Assembly (NCBI GenBank): GCA_024362935.1
Contig: JANCRA010000001.1
Coordinates: 56,737,930-56,801,929, forward strand
Direction of reading: 5' to 3'
Length of the DNA stretch: 64,000 nucleotides
From: Setophaga petechia
Taxonomy: Eukaryota > Chordata > Aves > Passeriformes > Parulidae
Positions 23,118 to 39,082 of the stretch are shown one piece after another (position 1 is the first letter of the stretch; each line of letters opens with the position of its first letter). The position numbers and the translations under genes were made by a program. The notes under the pieces were generated by a model. The model was given only the letters and a program-made list of their open reading frames with translations. It ran no database searches and was not told the origin of the DNA.

Positions 23118-25107
23118 ACAGAAACTTTCATTCCCAAATGCTCATGTTCAGCATTTAAATACAGTCAGAATTTTTATCTCAGCCTTGAAATCTGGTATGT
23201 CTTTTAATGCCCAATACTACCTCTGGAAACTATACACTTACATGGTGCCAACAGTGAGGGAAAATGGTAAGAAGAAACGCAAGATATCACATATTGATGC
23301 ACAGTATTTCAATACATTCATCATTACAAGAGCTCAAACTGATGTAGACCAAGTATAAAATACTTGTACTCAACCTGTCAGTCAAGAGGGACTGTCTGTT
23401 TTCACATAGTGTCTGTCAGACCTGGTGAAGCTGCTGACCAGTGGAACAATGGTTTTGCCAAACCCTGCCTCAGAGGTTCACAAATTCTCCATTTTCAGTC
23501 TTAACAGACACTGTTTATGATCTAGCTTGAGTTTGTTGTCTTTACTGTGTCTTCAGAAATCCAAAAGAAATTTGAAGAACTGTTGAGTAAAGGCAACAAC
23601 ACTCGGACAAATATGTCTAGACATAGTGGCTAGACTTCAGAAAAAAAATCTTCTGCATTCTTTCTGGTTACCATGAAAAAAAAAAGTAAAGGTTTCTCTT
23701 TCTAGTTTCCACATTTTGTAATAATGACCAAGAGAGTGTACTAGCAAGCCCAAATGGTTCCTTCCTTTTCCCAGATTGTATTCAAAGTCAATCCAGATGT
23801 CAGTCCCACATTCTGATGTCTCAGTCAGAAGGATCACATACAGAAGGAAGCAAGATGACCTCCCTCTGTCAGCAGAAATGTGATGGTGGAGCTGGAATCA
23901 ATCCCCATCTCTCAATTTATGTAACAGCAGAAAGAGCTACCAGATGCCACTCAGACCTTTGTTCAACTTGTCAAAGAAAAGCAGGTAGGACCAGGGAATC
24001 GTTTTCTCAGAGATATAATTAGTATCTTCTTTGAAGAAAAGAACCTACCTACCATTCACCTGAGAAAATACAGTATAATGCCCATCAGTCAGAAAGTCAC
24101 CATCCACTTCCTTTCTAGTGAATTACAGCCCAGCCTCTAACTGAGCTTTCTTGAAAATAATTATTACCAGCATCAGTCAGTATTACTAAGAGATAGCTCC
24201 TCCAGTAGTAGAGGAAGGACATGTGTTCTCACATTGCTGGATTCCTCTGGAGCACACAGCCATTCACATGATGGTTGGTAGAAATTTGGGAAATTTGCAC
24301 AACCAGTTTCACATCTATTAAGGACACAATATAACTGGTAACACATACATAACTTTTGCTGCAAAGACATTTTTAGCTTGACAAACTCTTATCACTGACA
24401 GCAAGATGTGTGCCACAAAATAGAACATAGTATCATTCCACATTTTATTTCAGTGTTTCTCAAATACCTAAGTAAAACAGCCTCTTTCCTGTTAATCATC
24501 TACAAACTCAAAATTTTGGTAAGGCAAGAATTTTTCCAGATGCTACAACAAGAAGCAATAAAATGAAACAAGGTAAGCAACCCTTTTCAATAATTCACAC
24601 AGTATGCATCCCAAACACATACTTATGTAACACTGTATTTTGAATGTTTATTAATTTAGAAGCATGAAAGCCATAGGCAAATTTCCTAAGTTAACATTTA
24701 TCTGATTTTATCCATTCCTAAAAAGCCTCCTAGGTCATCTCTTCCCTTGCGGTATGGGAAGGCGAAAAGGAGAATAGGGAAGCAAATTGAAAGAAGGAAA
24801 GTAAAGAAATTGAAAACTTGGCTTAGCTATAACGTAGTTCCTGGCCACTGTTTAGTATGGCTATTTCCAGTCTCTGAACTTACCCTCTCATCTAACTGTG
24901 AAGAAAGTTAATTCAACAATATGCAGTACCCATCAAATACGGCTGTAAATTTTTTGGGAAGGAGGGTGATGGGGAGGTTGAACATATGGATGCAGTTAAG
25001 GTAAAAACAGATGTTTGTTACTTTTCTTTGCAGCAACACTCAGAAACTAAGTCAAAATTGCTTTTTTTTCATGTTTATGTCTGAAAGAACTATAAAATTA
25101 AATATGA

Positions 25108-25127
25108 GGGAGGGCGGGTGGAGGGGG
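25108..25127 (+). other. G-quadruplex motif on the plus strand
   Basis: GGGAGGGCGGGTGGAGGGGG has four G-runs with loops of 1, 1 and 4 bases. It is the tightest quadruplex motif I found. It lies on the strand opposite the LRBA transcript, so any effect would be at the DNA level. Confidence 0.65.
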
Positions 25128-28100
25128 AGCTGCAGTGAGTGTCACAGAGAAAGAATGAAACGGTCTCCAGTTTTGAACTCAAATTCTCAAATGAAGGCCC
25201 ATAACAGTTAAAAAACAAGACATACACCATTTAACTCCAGATTTAAAGACCTTTAAAGGGACTAGCTCAGAGTTGCTTTCATCATGCCTCCTCAGACACC
25301 AAACACCAAACTGAGGAGTCCAGGGGCACAGCACACCCATATTAAAATGCATGCCTTGGTCTGAGGGTACAAGTTACAACCTCCTCATTTGCTACAAAGA
25401 GCCTGCTCTCAGCTCCATTACAGTTCTGCACCAAAGTATTCCCAGTTACTTCCCAAATCTCTACGATTTAGTTGCCAAACATTTGAAACCCCAGGTGAAA
25501 TAACAGCATGCATTGTAATATATATTCTTTCAGCACACATGTCAGGGACAGAAAACGTTCTGGGTTCATCCTCCATCTTTCTGCCCAGTATATACATCCA
25601 GAAAATAACAGCCCTTGCAAAAGTAATTATTTTGGCTCTCTGCCGCTCCTACCTCACTTTTCAATATTCAAAAAGGTTTACACACATGTTCCTCAGTGAT
25701 TTCTATTGGCTTGAATGATATGCAATTATGATTACTTGCTTTCCCCTTCCTTCCACCCAGATGTTGCTTTAGAGCATCAGAGAACACAGACTGTTTGACA
25801 GGGAATTTGAATGGCTCAGCGGCCAACCAAGGAGCTCCTTTCCCCATGGACAATGATTAAAATCCAGCTCCGGTAACAAGTGATCAGAAACCCCGCCTGA
25901 TCAGAGAGAGCCACTTACACCCCTACAGGAATATTCTTATTTAAATTCCTCTAGGACTACAAGAATACAGATAACACTAGCCAGAGAGCAAGCACAATTC
26001 GTAACAATAGATAAAATTGCTGAAAAGAGGCACAAGATTGTAAAGAGAAGCTCTTTGTAGTACCATCTCCCTTGTTTCCTAACAATCCCCATAAGATCAA
26101 GATTGTGAAAAATGGGCAAAATGCTTTTCTAACAGAGGCAATGTATATGCTGGCTGACTGTACACCTGCCCTGGGGATATTGCACTACACTTGACCCAAG
26201 GAAAAAATACAGCACTCAAATGTTAGTACCATAAATTCACACACTCCTATTTGCTATTTTAAAAATAAAATGACCAGTCTAGTTTCTTCATGTCAAACTA
26301 GAAAATTATTTCTCTTGTTTTGACTTCACAAATCAAATATTTTGTTCTGAATGACTTCCATATTTTGTCTTCTCATTTCACCATTCACTTAATATACTGA
26401 TTTAAGAAAATTGTGTGTGCTAACTTTGAAATCTAACAAATAGCAGGGAAGAAAGTGGAGCAGAAAAAAGGCTAAGGAAAAGACACTACAAGACCAAGAG
26501 CTACCTATTGTTCTTTAGGTGTCATTAAACCTGACTGCAGAATGTTTGTGATGTACCCTCTGCTAACCAAGCAGAATGCAGTAGGCTCCTGTTGCTGCCC
26601 ACTAATGCAGGTACAGCTCCAAGCCCAGCACCTCAGGGTTATGGCTCCAGAGCTGAAGCGTGGGCAGAAATACTGTCAGCAGCCTGCAGAGAGGGGCCTT
26701 ACTAGGGCACACGAGCAACTTGGGATGGGAACAAAACGTGCACAACCTTTGCCTGTGTATTAGCGAGGTCTGCAACAAAACCGTGAGCCTCACTGCACAA
26801 AAAAACTACAGATACATGGAGAAATTAAAGCCATCAAATAGAAATTCAGCTTTTTTTTCCTTCCTGCTTTGTACCTTCCTTGTAAGAAATATATCTGTTG
26901 CCTAATATATTTCTTTTCTTCTTATCACCCTCCAGCTTCACCTCCTTCTGCCTGAAAATACCAGAAAATATCTGAGCTCTGAAAATACCAGAATTGTCTG
27001 GAGATTGGTTACTGGTCTAACCACTTGTTGTTTATAAAATCTGTTCTACAGATACATGGATGGGATGGGGTTACCCTAAGCAGGATTACTTTTTTTTCCT
27101 CGAGCTGTTTGAAATCAATATATGAATAATACATTATCCTGTTCACATCAGAAAAGTGAAGAAAGGAGAACTGCACAGGATGCCTTCCACCACATCTTTA
27201 CAAACAAAAACACTAAACCAGCTCTTAAACTACATTAAGGATTTTTCTGTGAGAAAAAAGAAAAAAATTAAGTCTTTTTGTCCAGACAAATCAGTGTGAC
27301 AATTACATGGCACTCATTAAAATAAAACAGGAAGTAATCACAGTTTGTGAGAATACAAATATAAGCCCCTCAGGGCCATGCAAGTTGCCCCAATCTGAAT
27401 ATGTACATTCCAGGCATATTAAGCAGAGGCACAGCCCGGCCTGGCTGCAATCTCCAGCTCACGCAGCTGTCCGTCTACTGCAGCGTAATCCCAGCTGCCA
27501 ATCTGAAAGAAACCAGTTAGTCAGAGCAGACACAACCAACAGAAACAAATGTCACTCAATAATGTTCAGAGGCTCTGGGTTCATGGATAATTTCAAACAG
27601 TATCTCTGTCTGGAACATTGATGTGCTCATTCAAAACACCTAAATCTTTGGCTACTGGAAAGAAGCAGATAAAAAGCACTAGAACTACAAAAACAGGTCT
27701 GGTAGTACTTCAAAGAGACTGACAAAATAAAAAGGGAAAAGAGTCTAAAAGGAGAGTAAAGATCAATTTAAGGACCTGCAAATAAAACTGGAGTCAATAC
27801 AAGCAAAAGCCTAAGCTGCTCTGGAACTAGTTTTTTAAAATACAACAGTTTCTGTTTTATTTGAGCGCCAAAACCAAAATTGCTTCCCACTTCTTTTTTT
27901 CTGTGGCAGCTAAAGATTTCAAAAAAGCAAATCAGTGCTTTCATTTCAAATCAATAATTATCGCAGAGAAAGTAGTGGCACTGCCATGCACAACATCCTC
28001 AAACTTCAACTTCTGGCATTCTTCATTTGCTTCTCTAAATAGCGAAACAATCCCAAATTTTCTTATATTAAACTTTTTCCTCTGGAAAAAAGCAATCAAT

Positions 28101-31100
28101 TCCAATCTGTTAACAATCCACAGAATTTCCTAAACATTGATGTCATCTCTATTTATTAAATAAAAAAGCTTCAATAAAACAAAACATTTCAATCTGAAGG
28201 AGGTTAATACACAGATGTCAAAATCTAAAATGTAATGGTCTTTAAACTGTCTTCTCTGATCACCTTTCAGAATCTGTAACAATTGTGAAAAAGAAATAAA
28301 CAACTCCTTTTCCTAAGCTATGAAATACATTTATTAAATACCTCATAACTACTACCTGCAAGACTGAACTTGCTGTTTCCAAACTATGGGTGCAATGCTA
28401 CCTTTGGGTTTTCTACTGCAACAAATGAACTTTTTGTTGTTGTTTAATAGAATGTAGCATTTAACTGAGACTTTACTTTTAGATAATTGCTTGAGGAAAA
28501 CACCTCCAGCATGACCACAAGCTTTCTCACTCAAGCAGTAGTTATTTATAAATAAAATTAATAATTAAAATAACAAATTTTGGTACATAAACACCACACA
28601 CATCTACAGCCACAGTGGGAACTGATGCCTAGGTTAGACACCCTGGGCTACAACAAGGGCATAGAATGAAAATATTCCAAACAAAAATATTTCGTTTCCC
28701 AATTACAATGAAAGTCAATACAGAGACCATTCTGACAGCATAAAGAGGTTGCAAATAATCAAAGCATGTTGATGACACAAAAAATTCTTGTTCGCTTCCA
28801 TGTTTCTTTCAAGGCTAAATGACTTGGTGTGTAACTATAGCTATTATATACAAGTATATCTCATCCTTTCCACATATGGAAGAAGAAAAAGTAGTTTAAA
28901 AATAGAAACAATTTATATCAAAATGAGTTATTTTTGAAGCATTATGAATATCACTTTTATCCATACTTTATTTACCTTTCTATTACTCTTTCTTATTTAA
29001 TGCTAGCCAACAAACATGTCAGCTAAGACTGACCAGCCAGGCACAAAAGAAAACGTAAGGAGCCCAGGGGGTCTCAAGACCTCTCTGGCTCTTATAGATC
29101 CTCAAGACAGGTCAAGCAAAAGGTGAGGGAACTGACTGCACTGAAAATTTCTATCCCCTGAATTTCAATCAGAGGCTGAGTGAAAATAGCACTCAGAGCT
29201 GAAGAACTAATTCACATGTGTTACCTCCTTCCAAAAAACTTTACTACTTCCAGCCAGTTTTTTTAATCCTTAGACATGGAGCATCCCAGTCCTAATTTAA
29301 TTAACTCTAAAATATCTCTTCTTTTTCTGCTGGATAGAGAAGCAGTATCAGCAGGTAAAATTACAATCTACCCTGTAACGAAGACTAAAAGAGAACAACA
29401 AGGTCAAATTTTTTCTGGATCAGAACCCAAATGAGTATTTTTCATGTCTGTTTGTAAGCATTGTAGTAAATATGTAAGCTAAGACAAAGGGCAATAAATC
29501 CCCATTCCTCACATCAAACTCCAGGTTGAATGGAATCAAAGGAGTGCCACACCACAGATAACTGCAGTAAGCACTTGCTTCTGCTCATTTTGCTTGTCTA
29601 CTCCAACACCACAAGCAGGTCACAGTGTGAGCAGAGATGTGAGAAGCAATAGGTAACTGATACAAACGGGTGGCAGGAGTGGTGCTCCTGTTATTTAATA
29701 CTGCTTTCACCAGTAGGAAACACTGCATCCTTTCATGGGAGAGTCCTGATGCCCAGGCAAGCTGATTTCATGGCGCAGTGGTACCTCCTCTCACAGGAGG
29801 CCCTGCCTCTGTTGCACACTCCTATCATGGGTACCACCCCAGGAATAGACCAAGGCATGGGCTTGGATGCACTGCCAAGTCCACATCTCCTTAGCCATTA
29901 AATCACTGTACAATCCTTTAAATACAGCCTTCTTAATTCCAGTTCCAAACAAGGGTATTTTAATACAGATTTGCAATTAAAATGAGACCAATGTCAAATA
30001 TTTATTTGGCTTTTCCCACCGTTCCCATGCTGTACAACACCAAACATGCCATCTGTGCAGCACACTTCCAGCCAGAGACAATTCAAAGATGGTTTCTACA
30101 GTACTTTGAATGTTGCCTGAGTGAATTTGTTACTTACCAAATACAGCACATGGAAATTTACTGCTCTGTGACAGTTATTTTATAACCATTTTATCCTACA
30201 TTTTAAAACTCATCACAGCCATAACAAAGACTGTTGCCCATCCTGCCAAATCCAGACTGATCATTTTCCCAACTATTTAGTAAATGTTAACTATGTTATA
30301 AATACAAATTGTGTTTATACTCCGTGAAAGATTCACTGTTGTCAGGGTTCTCCAGCTAAGCTAGAGCTGAAATATGCTATTAACTCCCACCATGACCAGA
30401 CCTAAAGAAAAGGCCAAAAATGCTTTCTCTGGGATAAGATATCAGATCTGCTACTGCTGCCATGAAACTGGGGTCATGTAAACTAAACATCCTTGCAACT
30501 TCTTTTGGGCACAGAAGTCTTTAAACTGTAAATATTTAAAAATAAAGTAAGACTCATAAGACATAGACCTAAGATGCATAAAACTTACCCAAAGATATTA
30601 ATCTTAAATAACATTTAAAAGCTATTATCCATTAAATCATTTACCCCATATGCCTTAAAACTGAAAATAAAAGAATTACCTTTTTTATATATATAATCAG
30701 AAGTGGCACACTCAAATAACAAGCCAAATGCTATGTCGAAGCTGATTCTTCATAATTTTTGAAACTCCTCAGTTCATATGGAAATGAAATATCACCAATA
30801 GAAAGAAAGGTGCCAAAAAATGGAGAAAGATTGTTGTAAGGTAATATTAAACAGACTACCCTCATATAACAAAAAGGCAGCTTCTCTTCAGAGGAAGAAG
30901 TACAAAACAACAGAACCATCTAAGGCTAAAAGCAAATCACTCTATGTTATTATTTAATGGGACTTATTCTTGTGTTTTTAGAGATATTATTGATAATTTA
31001 AAAATTATTAGTCTTCCTTAATTGCTGACTTCAAAGATCATATCAGATGGTTTTGTTTTGGTTTTTTTTTTTCAAATGTGGCATTTTGATAAGCATGGTA

Positions 31101-34100
31101 TAAAATTCAGGGTGCTTCCTGAAGGGTAGGGAAGCAAAAATCCTATATAAAAATACCATTTGTACTTCCTGTACAAATCGAGGATGCATTCTCCAAATAA
31201 TATTTCATCTTCCTACTACTAACTTTGTTTCTTTCCTTTGCTTTTATCCAGTGTTTACACTAACTACACAGGGATATCCGTGGAGAAATGTACTTTTAAG
31301 TAGTAACTAAGAACAGCCCACATTCATGTCATCCTTTCTTACACTAAGCCAGAGACAAGAGGAATTTCTGTTCTTCTGACCAACACTGATGAAATACCCA
31401 CCAATCAGTCCTAGATACAAATTATTTTGTATGGATTGTGCTTCAGCTCCTAATCAGTCACTTGTCTGACCGACTTAGATCTAATTCTACTTTTTTTTTC
31501 TCTCCATTCTTGGACAGCTATGGCAAAAAGAGAGCAGAATTTGTGATAAGAAGGTGCTGTGAATTCTCTCCAGAACAGCTGGATGACATTTGTCTGTGCT
31601 AAATGACTCCTTGCCCCTTCCATCCAGGCAAAAAAAGAGCTCTTCCACAGCAGATCTTGTGATTGGGAGTTCCACAGATCAAAACGTGGTGCTCAAGAGC
31701 AAGTCAACAGAAGGCAGTGACACAGCAGAGCTCTGCTGGCAAATGCTGTGTTTTTCACCAGGATATTTACTGCTTGCCCACTGAACAGCAACTTCCCTCT
31801 GCAGCTGTCACCTCCTTCAGCAAAACACACAAGGAGCAGAGTCAATGACAGCACTACCAAAATGCTTGAAGGGGAAGAGAAGGAGGAAGGAATGGTCTCT
31901 GCAGGATGAGCAGTGCACCAATATGCCAGCAGGGACACTGGATCCCTCGCCTTGCTTCTCCTGGCTGCAGCTCCCTTCCCCCACTGGCTGTGACTCAAAC
32001 CTCTCTCTCTTGATCTACTCCCCTCCCCCTGAGATTTGCCTTTGAATTATGCAAGCTTTGCACTCCCCAGGGTTTATCTGCCAAAAGGTAGCATGTGGCC
32101 CATGGTTTGCATTTTAGTTTAAAATTTTCTATTATGGCAGTCAGATCCTTTCAAAATACTTTACTTCCTTTATTCCCATAGGCAGAAAGAATGGCAGGAA
32201 AAAATTGTTCACAGCAGTATAAGAGGATGTAAAAGTTCTACGTTTTCAGTTAGAAAAAAAAAAAAAGGTGGAATATGGTTTTAATCAAGTAGTTTTCCTT
32301 CCTAGACGAGTACTTCCTTCTTGTAATATATATAACCTGACTGCCTATAAAAATAAAGGTGCCAGTCGGAGCCATTTAGGAGACCTAAGGAAATTCTGCA
32401 TTAACCTACACCCCTCCACTCCTCAGTGCCTTCCACCATTGTTCTGTGTGTGGCCTCTTTGATGAGTTAGGTCACCAATACCCATGTATATATCTGTGGA
32501 GATACCTCAGAAACACATGCATATAGGCCTCTCATTGCTGATGTGGTACAGGCTCAGCACTATCTATGTGGGGAAATTGCCAAGGTTTAAGCACTTGCTA
32601 TTATTTCCATATGATACCTAAATGCCTCAATAACTTGCAGCTCTCAGAATATACAGCAGCTTCTCTTTGGTTTAGATTTGCAAACAAAAACACTTCTTCT
32701 GCTACAACTGTCAAGATTTAAAGACCCAAACCTGAATCATATCAGGAGGAAAAAGCTAAAACCATCATTTTTGAAACCAAGAAATCCAGTTTAATACTTG
32801 CCTGATAAAAAGATACTCAGTCTGAGGTGCTGTGCCTGCCTAATAATACTGTAAATTGTCCACATCAGAAATTCATTTGAGTTCTAACCAGGAATTTGGT
32901 GGAGAAAAGAGGAGATATTTTTTGGTAGGTTGACTGAAGGAGAAAAATAAATGCTGATTGGAGCTGCTTGGTAGCACAGAATGTTAGCACAGGTCCTCAG
33001 GGAGGCAGATTAGCAAGCAGGAAGAAGGTGAGGCTGTCAAAGGTGCATGATAAATTCATTTAGCACATAGATATAGAATGATTATGCACATAGAAATACA
33101 CACAAACAGATTTTTCATTAGTTTCATCTCTACCCATAAGTAAAATCACAGTAAGTCACTATTAGTGATAAGTCATTAAATTTCTGCAGTATCAGTATTG
33201 CATCAGAGCTGATCATATGTGCCATTTAAAACTACATGTTCACATTTCCATAATAATACATACACATTACAAAACACATGTAAATGGCAAGGGCTACCTA
33301 ACTAAACAGAGACCTTTCACTGTTTTAGTGGCATGCTTAGAAATCCTAAATAAAAACATTCTATTGGGCAAATCCTTCTAGTAACTCAGAACAAAAGTGC
33401 TACAAGACACAATTCATTCTGCTGTCTGCATTCATCAGTGTGTATTTTTGACACCATGAGTAGTGTTTCAAAATTCTGCGGCTGCTAAGCTACTCCACTA
33501 TTGTGAACTCCACAACACTACAATTCTCCCTCCCCTGTTTTCATTTTTTAGTCAGTTCAGGCGGCACAGAACAATCAAAAATATGAAACACTGTAGCAAA
33601 GCGCTTCTATTAAAAAAATGTGAAAAATTCAAAATATTTGGTAACATAGTGAATGCCTTGCTGAGATGATCCACACAAATATTTGTAACTTCCCTGACCC
33701 TAAATTTTTTCAGGCTATAACACAAGTAAAACAGATCACAATAAATGTGATAAAAGAACTGTTCAAGAAAAATTTAAATCACACAAAAACTGTGTGTGGA
33801 GACTACTACTTTCACGAGTGCTACTTCAATTCTTAGTTTAATAAATAAAGGTTCAATGATGGTTCATTTAATAACAAAATTTAGAACAATTTACATACAA
33901 TACCCAGCCTACATTTCAGCTCACACTTTAACCAACCACTTCAAGAGTCTAATAAATACTCCTAAAAGGTAAGAATAATTCCATGCCAATGTAGAGTGAA
34001 AAAATTCACTATCAGTGAATTGAAAACTTGTCATAGTGAACAACTACTAGATGACTCCTGGGTCAACAATTTTTCCAATCCCAGATGACACTTTTTCTTG

Positions 34101-35030
34101 TAAGCCACGTGTCCCAATATCGCTCTTCTTAGCTCGATTAACGGTCTTTATGTGCAACATCTGTATTTTAGATTTAAATAGACTAAGATGCAGTTTGCAG
34201 ACTGATGGCAAGCCATGTAATGAGAACATTGCCATCACTTTGGTATTAAGCCAGACCCTGTGTCACCTCTAAATAAAACAGTTGATAAGATTCATATTTC
34301 TTTGTTTTCATGGACTCTGAATATTTTATAACAAGGTACCACTTACATTTACTCTATAATTAATATACTTGCAGCTATACTTGGTACCAATACAGTGTCT
34401 GAAGAGAGGACATAAAATCAATCAAAAATCTATTTTAATCATGTCACCCTGCCCTTTTTTAACCAGCTGGTTTAGGTGGTAGAGGAGCAACTTTGAAACA
34501 TACAATATTCTGTGAGATACTTCAGCAAATAGATTTTCTGAATGATGCTGAGTCTGAGTAAAGATACTGATCTTTGCAATGCTGAAATATTTTCTTTTGC
34601 ATCTGAAAAACACAGGCCAGGTTATTTTAATTTGATAGCAAACCTAATTAAAGTATCTGAGGCTACAAAATTCTGATGTTTGCTACATATGCAAGACTGC
34701 ACTTAACTGTCAAAAAGTGCAGAAGTAAATTCTGAAGCACAAACCAAATCAAGGTTGCTCACTGCCACTAAGATCCAGTATCAGGGAACAAAATGACTGA
34801 ACTCAGCAACTGAAGCAATCCTTGAACTTTTATTTCTTTATTGGCATCCAGCTTGGGCTGAAATCCAGGTGCACAAAGTTTAAGAACAACTTGCATCCTT
34901 GTTCTATTAATTCTGCATGCTGTGACAACTGGTTCAGGCACCTTGCATTTGACTGGCCTGTGGCCAAACCACAAGAAAACACAAAGAAATTGAACATTCA
35001 CCAGAAGCCTTGAACAATGTGGAGTCTTTA

Positions 35031-35306
<276 letters not shown>

Positions 35307-37928
35307 TCATCATTTGGTAGTAGCAGAAGCATTTTTGTTTTATAGCATGCCAAATTATCTTAACAAGTCTAAATAGAGAATTGGTAAGAGTATTTTAGAC
35401 ATTCTATCCAGAAAAAGGTGGGCCTTGTGATAGATACCAGAGTCTCATGCCCTACCTCCCACTTACTGAGAGCTCACTTTTTAAACTCTAATATGGAAAA
35501 ATAGAGAAAAAAACAGTAAGTGGAAAGTATTTATGCATTTGCACACAGACAGGCTATGTTTTTATGAACTCTCAAAATGAAATTGTGCCCTCCTGTGTGG
35601 ATCTGCATGCTGAATAACAACAGCAGGATTATCTGATTCTGACAGCCAGAGAGAAGATTGATAGAATTTGGGAAATAGGACTAACTAGCCAGGGATGCTA
35701 GGGTAAAAATTTTTTAACAGGATGAAATATCAAACTGCCACCACTTTCACATGTTTCTTGTGTACAAACCTCTACAGAGTGCTATGCTGAATGATTAAGC
35801 TGCTTTCCTGAATATGTTAACTAGTTACAACCCAATCCCCAAGACAAGAGCATCCAAAAATTGCTGTATTTAAAAGTAACCTAAAATCATTGCCATCTAA
35901 AGAGTTAATGTATGTAAATTAAATCACTACCAGGATTTCTTTTTCCTATTTTATACAGAGGATTCAATGTATTTCTGATTTGAATTACCAAATGAAAAAA
36001 CATAACAAACAGATATTCTCTTCATCTAGCAAAATGGATGGCATTTTCCTTGCAAAGGAAATTCCTAATTTTGAGCAGAGGAAGTTGAAATTGATCGGGA
36101 AACCAAGGAAATCACTCTGCAATTTGCACACAAAAATGATGGGTTTGTTTCATTAACCGATGCCTGAAAACAACATTTAAATTGACACATAAAACCAGCA
36201 ATTGTCTTAATTTGTGTGGTGCACTCCACACAAAAGCCCTAAATATGTTCAAATTAGAGCAAGCTGCTTGATTGTCACTGCAGTCTCATGTCATATTAAT
36301 GCATGACAAACATTAAACCATACACTTAAATGGCAATTTATATCATTTAAATGTTTACTGCCACTCCAGATCATCACTCATTTAAATGTGATTTTCTGAC
36401 AGCTAATTTCAGTTAATTTTCCTCGATTCACTTAATTAGAACTTTCAATCAAGAAAAGACCTGTACATATCTTAGACATCATATCATTCTTTTTTTATTA
36501 TTACTTTTATTAGGATACTGAATTGCTGAAAGCATTCTTTAAAATGAATCACCACACAGTAGAATATCTGTAGGGATGATCATATAGCAATACCTTACAA
36601 CATATACGCTTAGCCGGGACATTTTTTCCTTTTTAATTTAAAAAACACCCAATATTTAGACGCAGACACACAATTAAAACTATAAAAAACCACAAGCAGG
36701 CCAATTAAAAATTAATGATTTCAAAATTGTTTAATAAGATAAAGCCAGTCAGGAGTCTCATGAGTGTCCATAATACTGCAATGTGCAGCCATAAAATTCT
36801 ACAGGGTTCAGAAAATTACAATGATAAGAATTAATTTTTGTGCTATCCTGCTAAAAAAAAATTAATCCAGGAACATACTTACTGTTATCATCATAACTAC
36901 TTAATACCAAGAAAACAAGAATGTTAGGAAATTGAGATTTTTTTTTTATATATACATAAGTAAATATTCAGAATGTGTTGAAGTTGTTCATATACTCCTT
37001 TTTTACAAAAGCTAGATTTTCCATGAGTCATATTACCCTCACAAAGCATTTGGACTTGAATAATTAAAGGAATTCCACTGCGAGCTCCTTAATGTCTGTA
37101 TAAATGTGATTTTTTTTTCTTTAAAAGCAAAACTAGAACACTTTGCCTTCTCAGGGAATGGTTGGGAGCCACCCTGATCTCACTTTTCTTTTTCAAATTT
37201 GAAGTTAGTTTGAATTTGAAATTTTTACAGATTCAACAGCAGATTTTTTTTTCCTTATTAAGCCATTTTAAAATCTTAGCTGCCAAGAGAAAGAGATAAT
37301 TGAAAACCAGCTACAGTCAGCATCAGGACCTTGAAGGACACACCAAACAGTGCACAAATTCAAAGGCAAAATAAGCTTGTCTAGTATTTCATGTTCACAG
37401 TTAAGCTTTTGGTTAGAGGGAAGTGCTAATGCTATGACATAATCAATGGGGGAACAATAATTAGGAGCCTGTCTAATGACTAAAGAACAGAGTTCCAAGG
37501 AAAACAACACCATGTGCTGGATTAGCATGATGCACTTTGCACTGGTATATTTAAATATGGGTCCTCCTTAAGAAAGCATCTGAGAAATAACAACATTGCA
37601 ATTTGCAGAAGTATTTGGTTATAAGAAGAAGGGTGTTTGCACTGTTTGTTGGTTTTAAACACTGCTGTTAGCATTTACCTCTTGCAAACCCAAGCCAAGC
37701 CTATTGATGGCTCAGCATTTAGGATTACTCCAGCCTCAATTTCACTTAGGACAGGTAGCGCTCGTTAAGGCTCGAGTTAAACCCAGCACGCAGCCATGGG
37801 ACACGAACATCCTTCCATGCTGCTCCTGGAGCAAACCAAGGAATTGCCAGCGCCCCCAGGGCACAGTGAGCTCACCCTGTGCTCTGAGGGAAATATGTAC
37901 AACAAGGAAATGCCCAAAAATGTCCAGC

Positions 37929-37976
37929 ATATAAAGCAATACCCAAAGCAATATATAAAGCAATACCCAAACCCAT
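37929..37976. repeat. 24-bp tandem duplication
   Basis: ATATAAAGCAATACCCAAA occurs at 37929-37947 and again at 37953-37971, a period of 24 bases. The bases linking the two copies differ slightly from those after the second. Confidence 0.8.
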
Positions 37977-39082
37977 GGGGTTGTTGTAAAATGAATCAAG
38001 GACTAATGTCCAACTGTTAATGGATCAAACCAGCCCATGGAAAGGCAGTCACGTGAAGCCACATACAGATTGTCAATTGTGTCCACAGGGGACTCACATT
38101 AACTTTGACAAACTGTCTTGGGGCTGATATCTGTTTCTTTAATGAGATCTATTAGGCAGAGACTAAAACACTTGAGATATGCTAAAAAGTACAGTATACA
38201 GATGTCTAACACAAACACCTATTAGTAACTTCATTTCTCTATTCCCAAGGTAGAAACACTTCAGACACATCAACAAATAGAAGCTTTGATCTAGCTTGAT
38301 CTAACTAAGAAATTTTAGTTTATTCATAAATACTTTTTGAATGCACGATCTCTTCAGTGATGTCACTAAATATGTGCAGCCAAAACTATCTCATAGTGAA
38401 AAACTCACTATCTTATGAGCATCTTTTTCTGTCCTGTTTTCTGAAAGGATTGAACATAGAATAATTTACTGCTAGCAATCAAAGACTAACATCAGTCTAA
38501 TACTAATACAAATGATTTGGGAGAAAAAGGAGGGAACAATAGAAAACATGAAACTAGCAGGCTGGGAACGATTTTCCCTTTGTCCAGTATAGATTCTCTA
38601 AAGATTTATCATGATATACTTTCCCGGACAATATTATACCTTTGGAATCAAGATTTGTAAGTTTGAAGTGACTACTATGGCTTTGGCCCTCTACTTTTAT
38701 TTCTGCTTTAGATTTTATGCAGTGACATATAGCATATGAAGTGACATCTATTAAAAATGAATATATATTGTGTTTGAGTTTGGGATGTTCTAACGCTGAA
38801 ATTAGATGAAAGGTTTAACTGCATTTTTTTCATTATCACAGATATTCATAGCCAAGCTATTCAGAAATAAATTACAGACTTACTTGCCTTATTCCTATGC
38901 TGATTAAGCAAAGTAATTTTGAAGCACAGCATAAAGCATGCATGCAACTCTTATTTGAATGACAGAAAAAGTGTCCAACCCATGGAAAATGTGGTTAATG
39001 AAATGTTAAAATGAAAGGAGAAACTTTGTTGAGAAACCAAAATTGTTTGTACATGAATAATCTTTCCTATTTATTCAATTGG

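Noticed and set aside
37849..37865. GCGCCCCCAGGGCAC, resembling a CTCF core on the minus strand.
   Set aside because: The GGGGGCGCT half fits, but four consensus positions in the other half fail.
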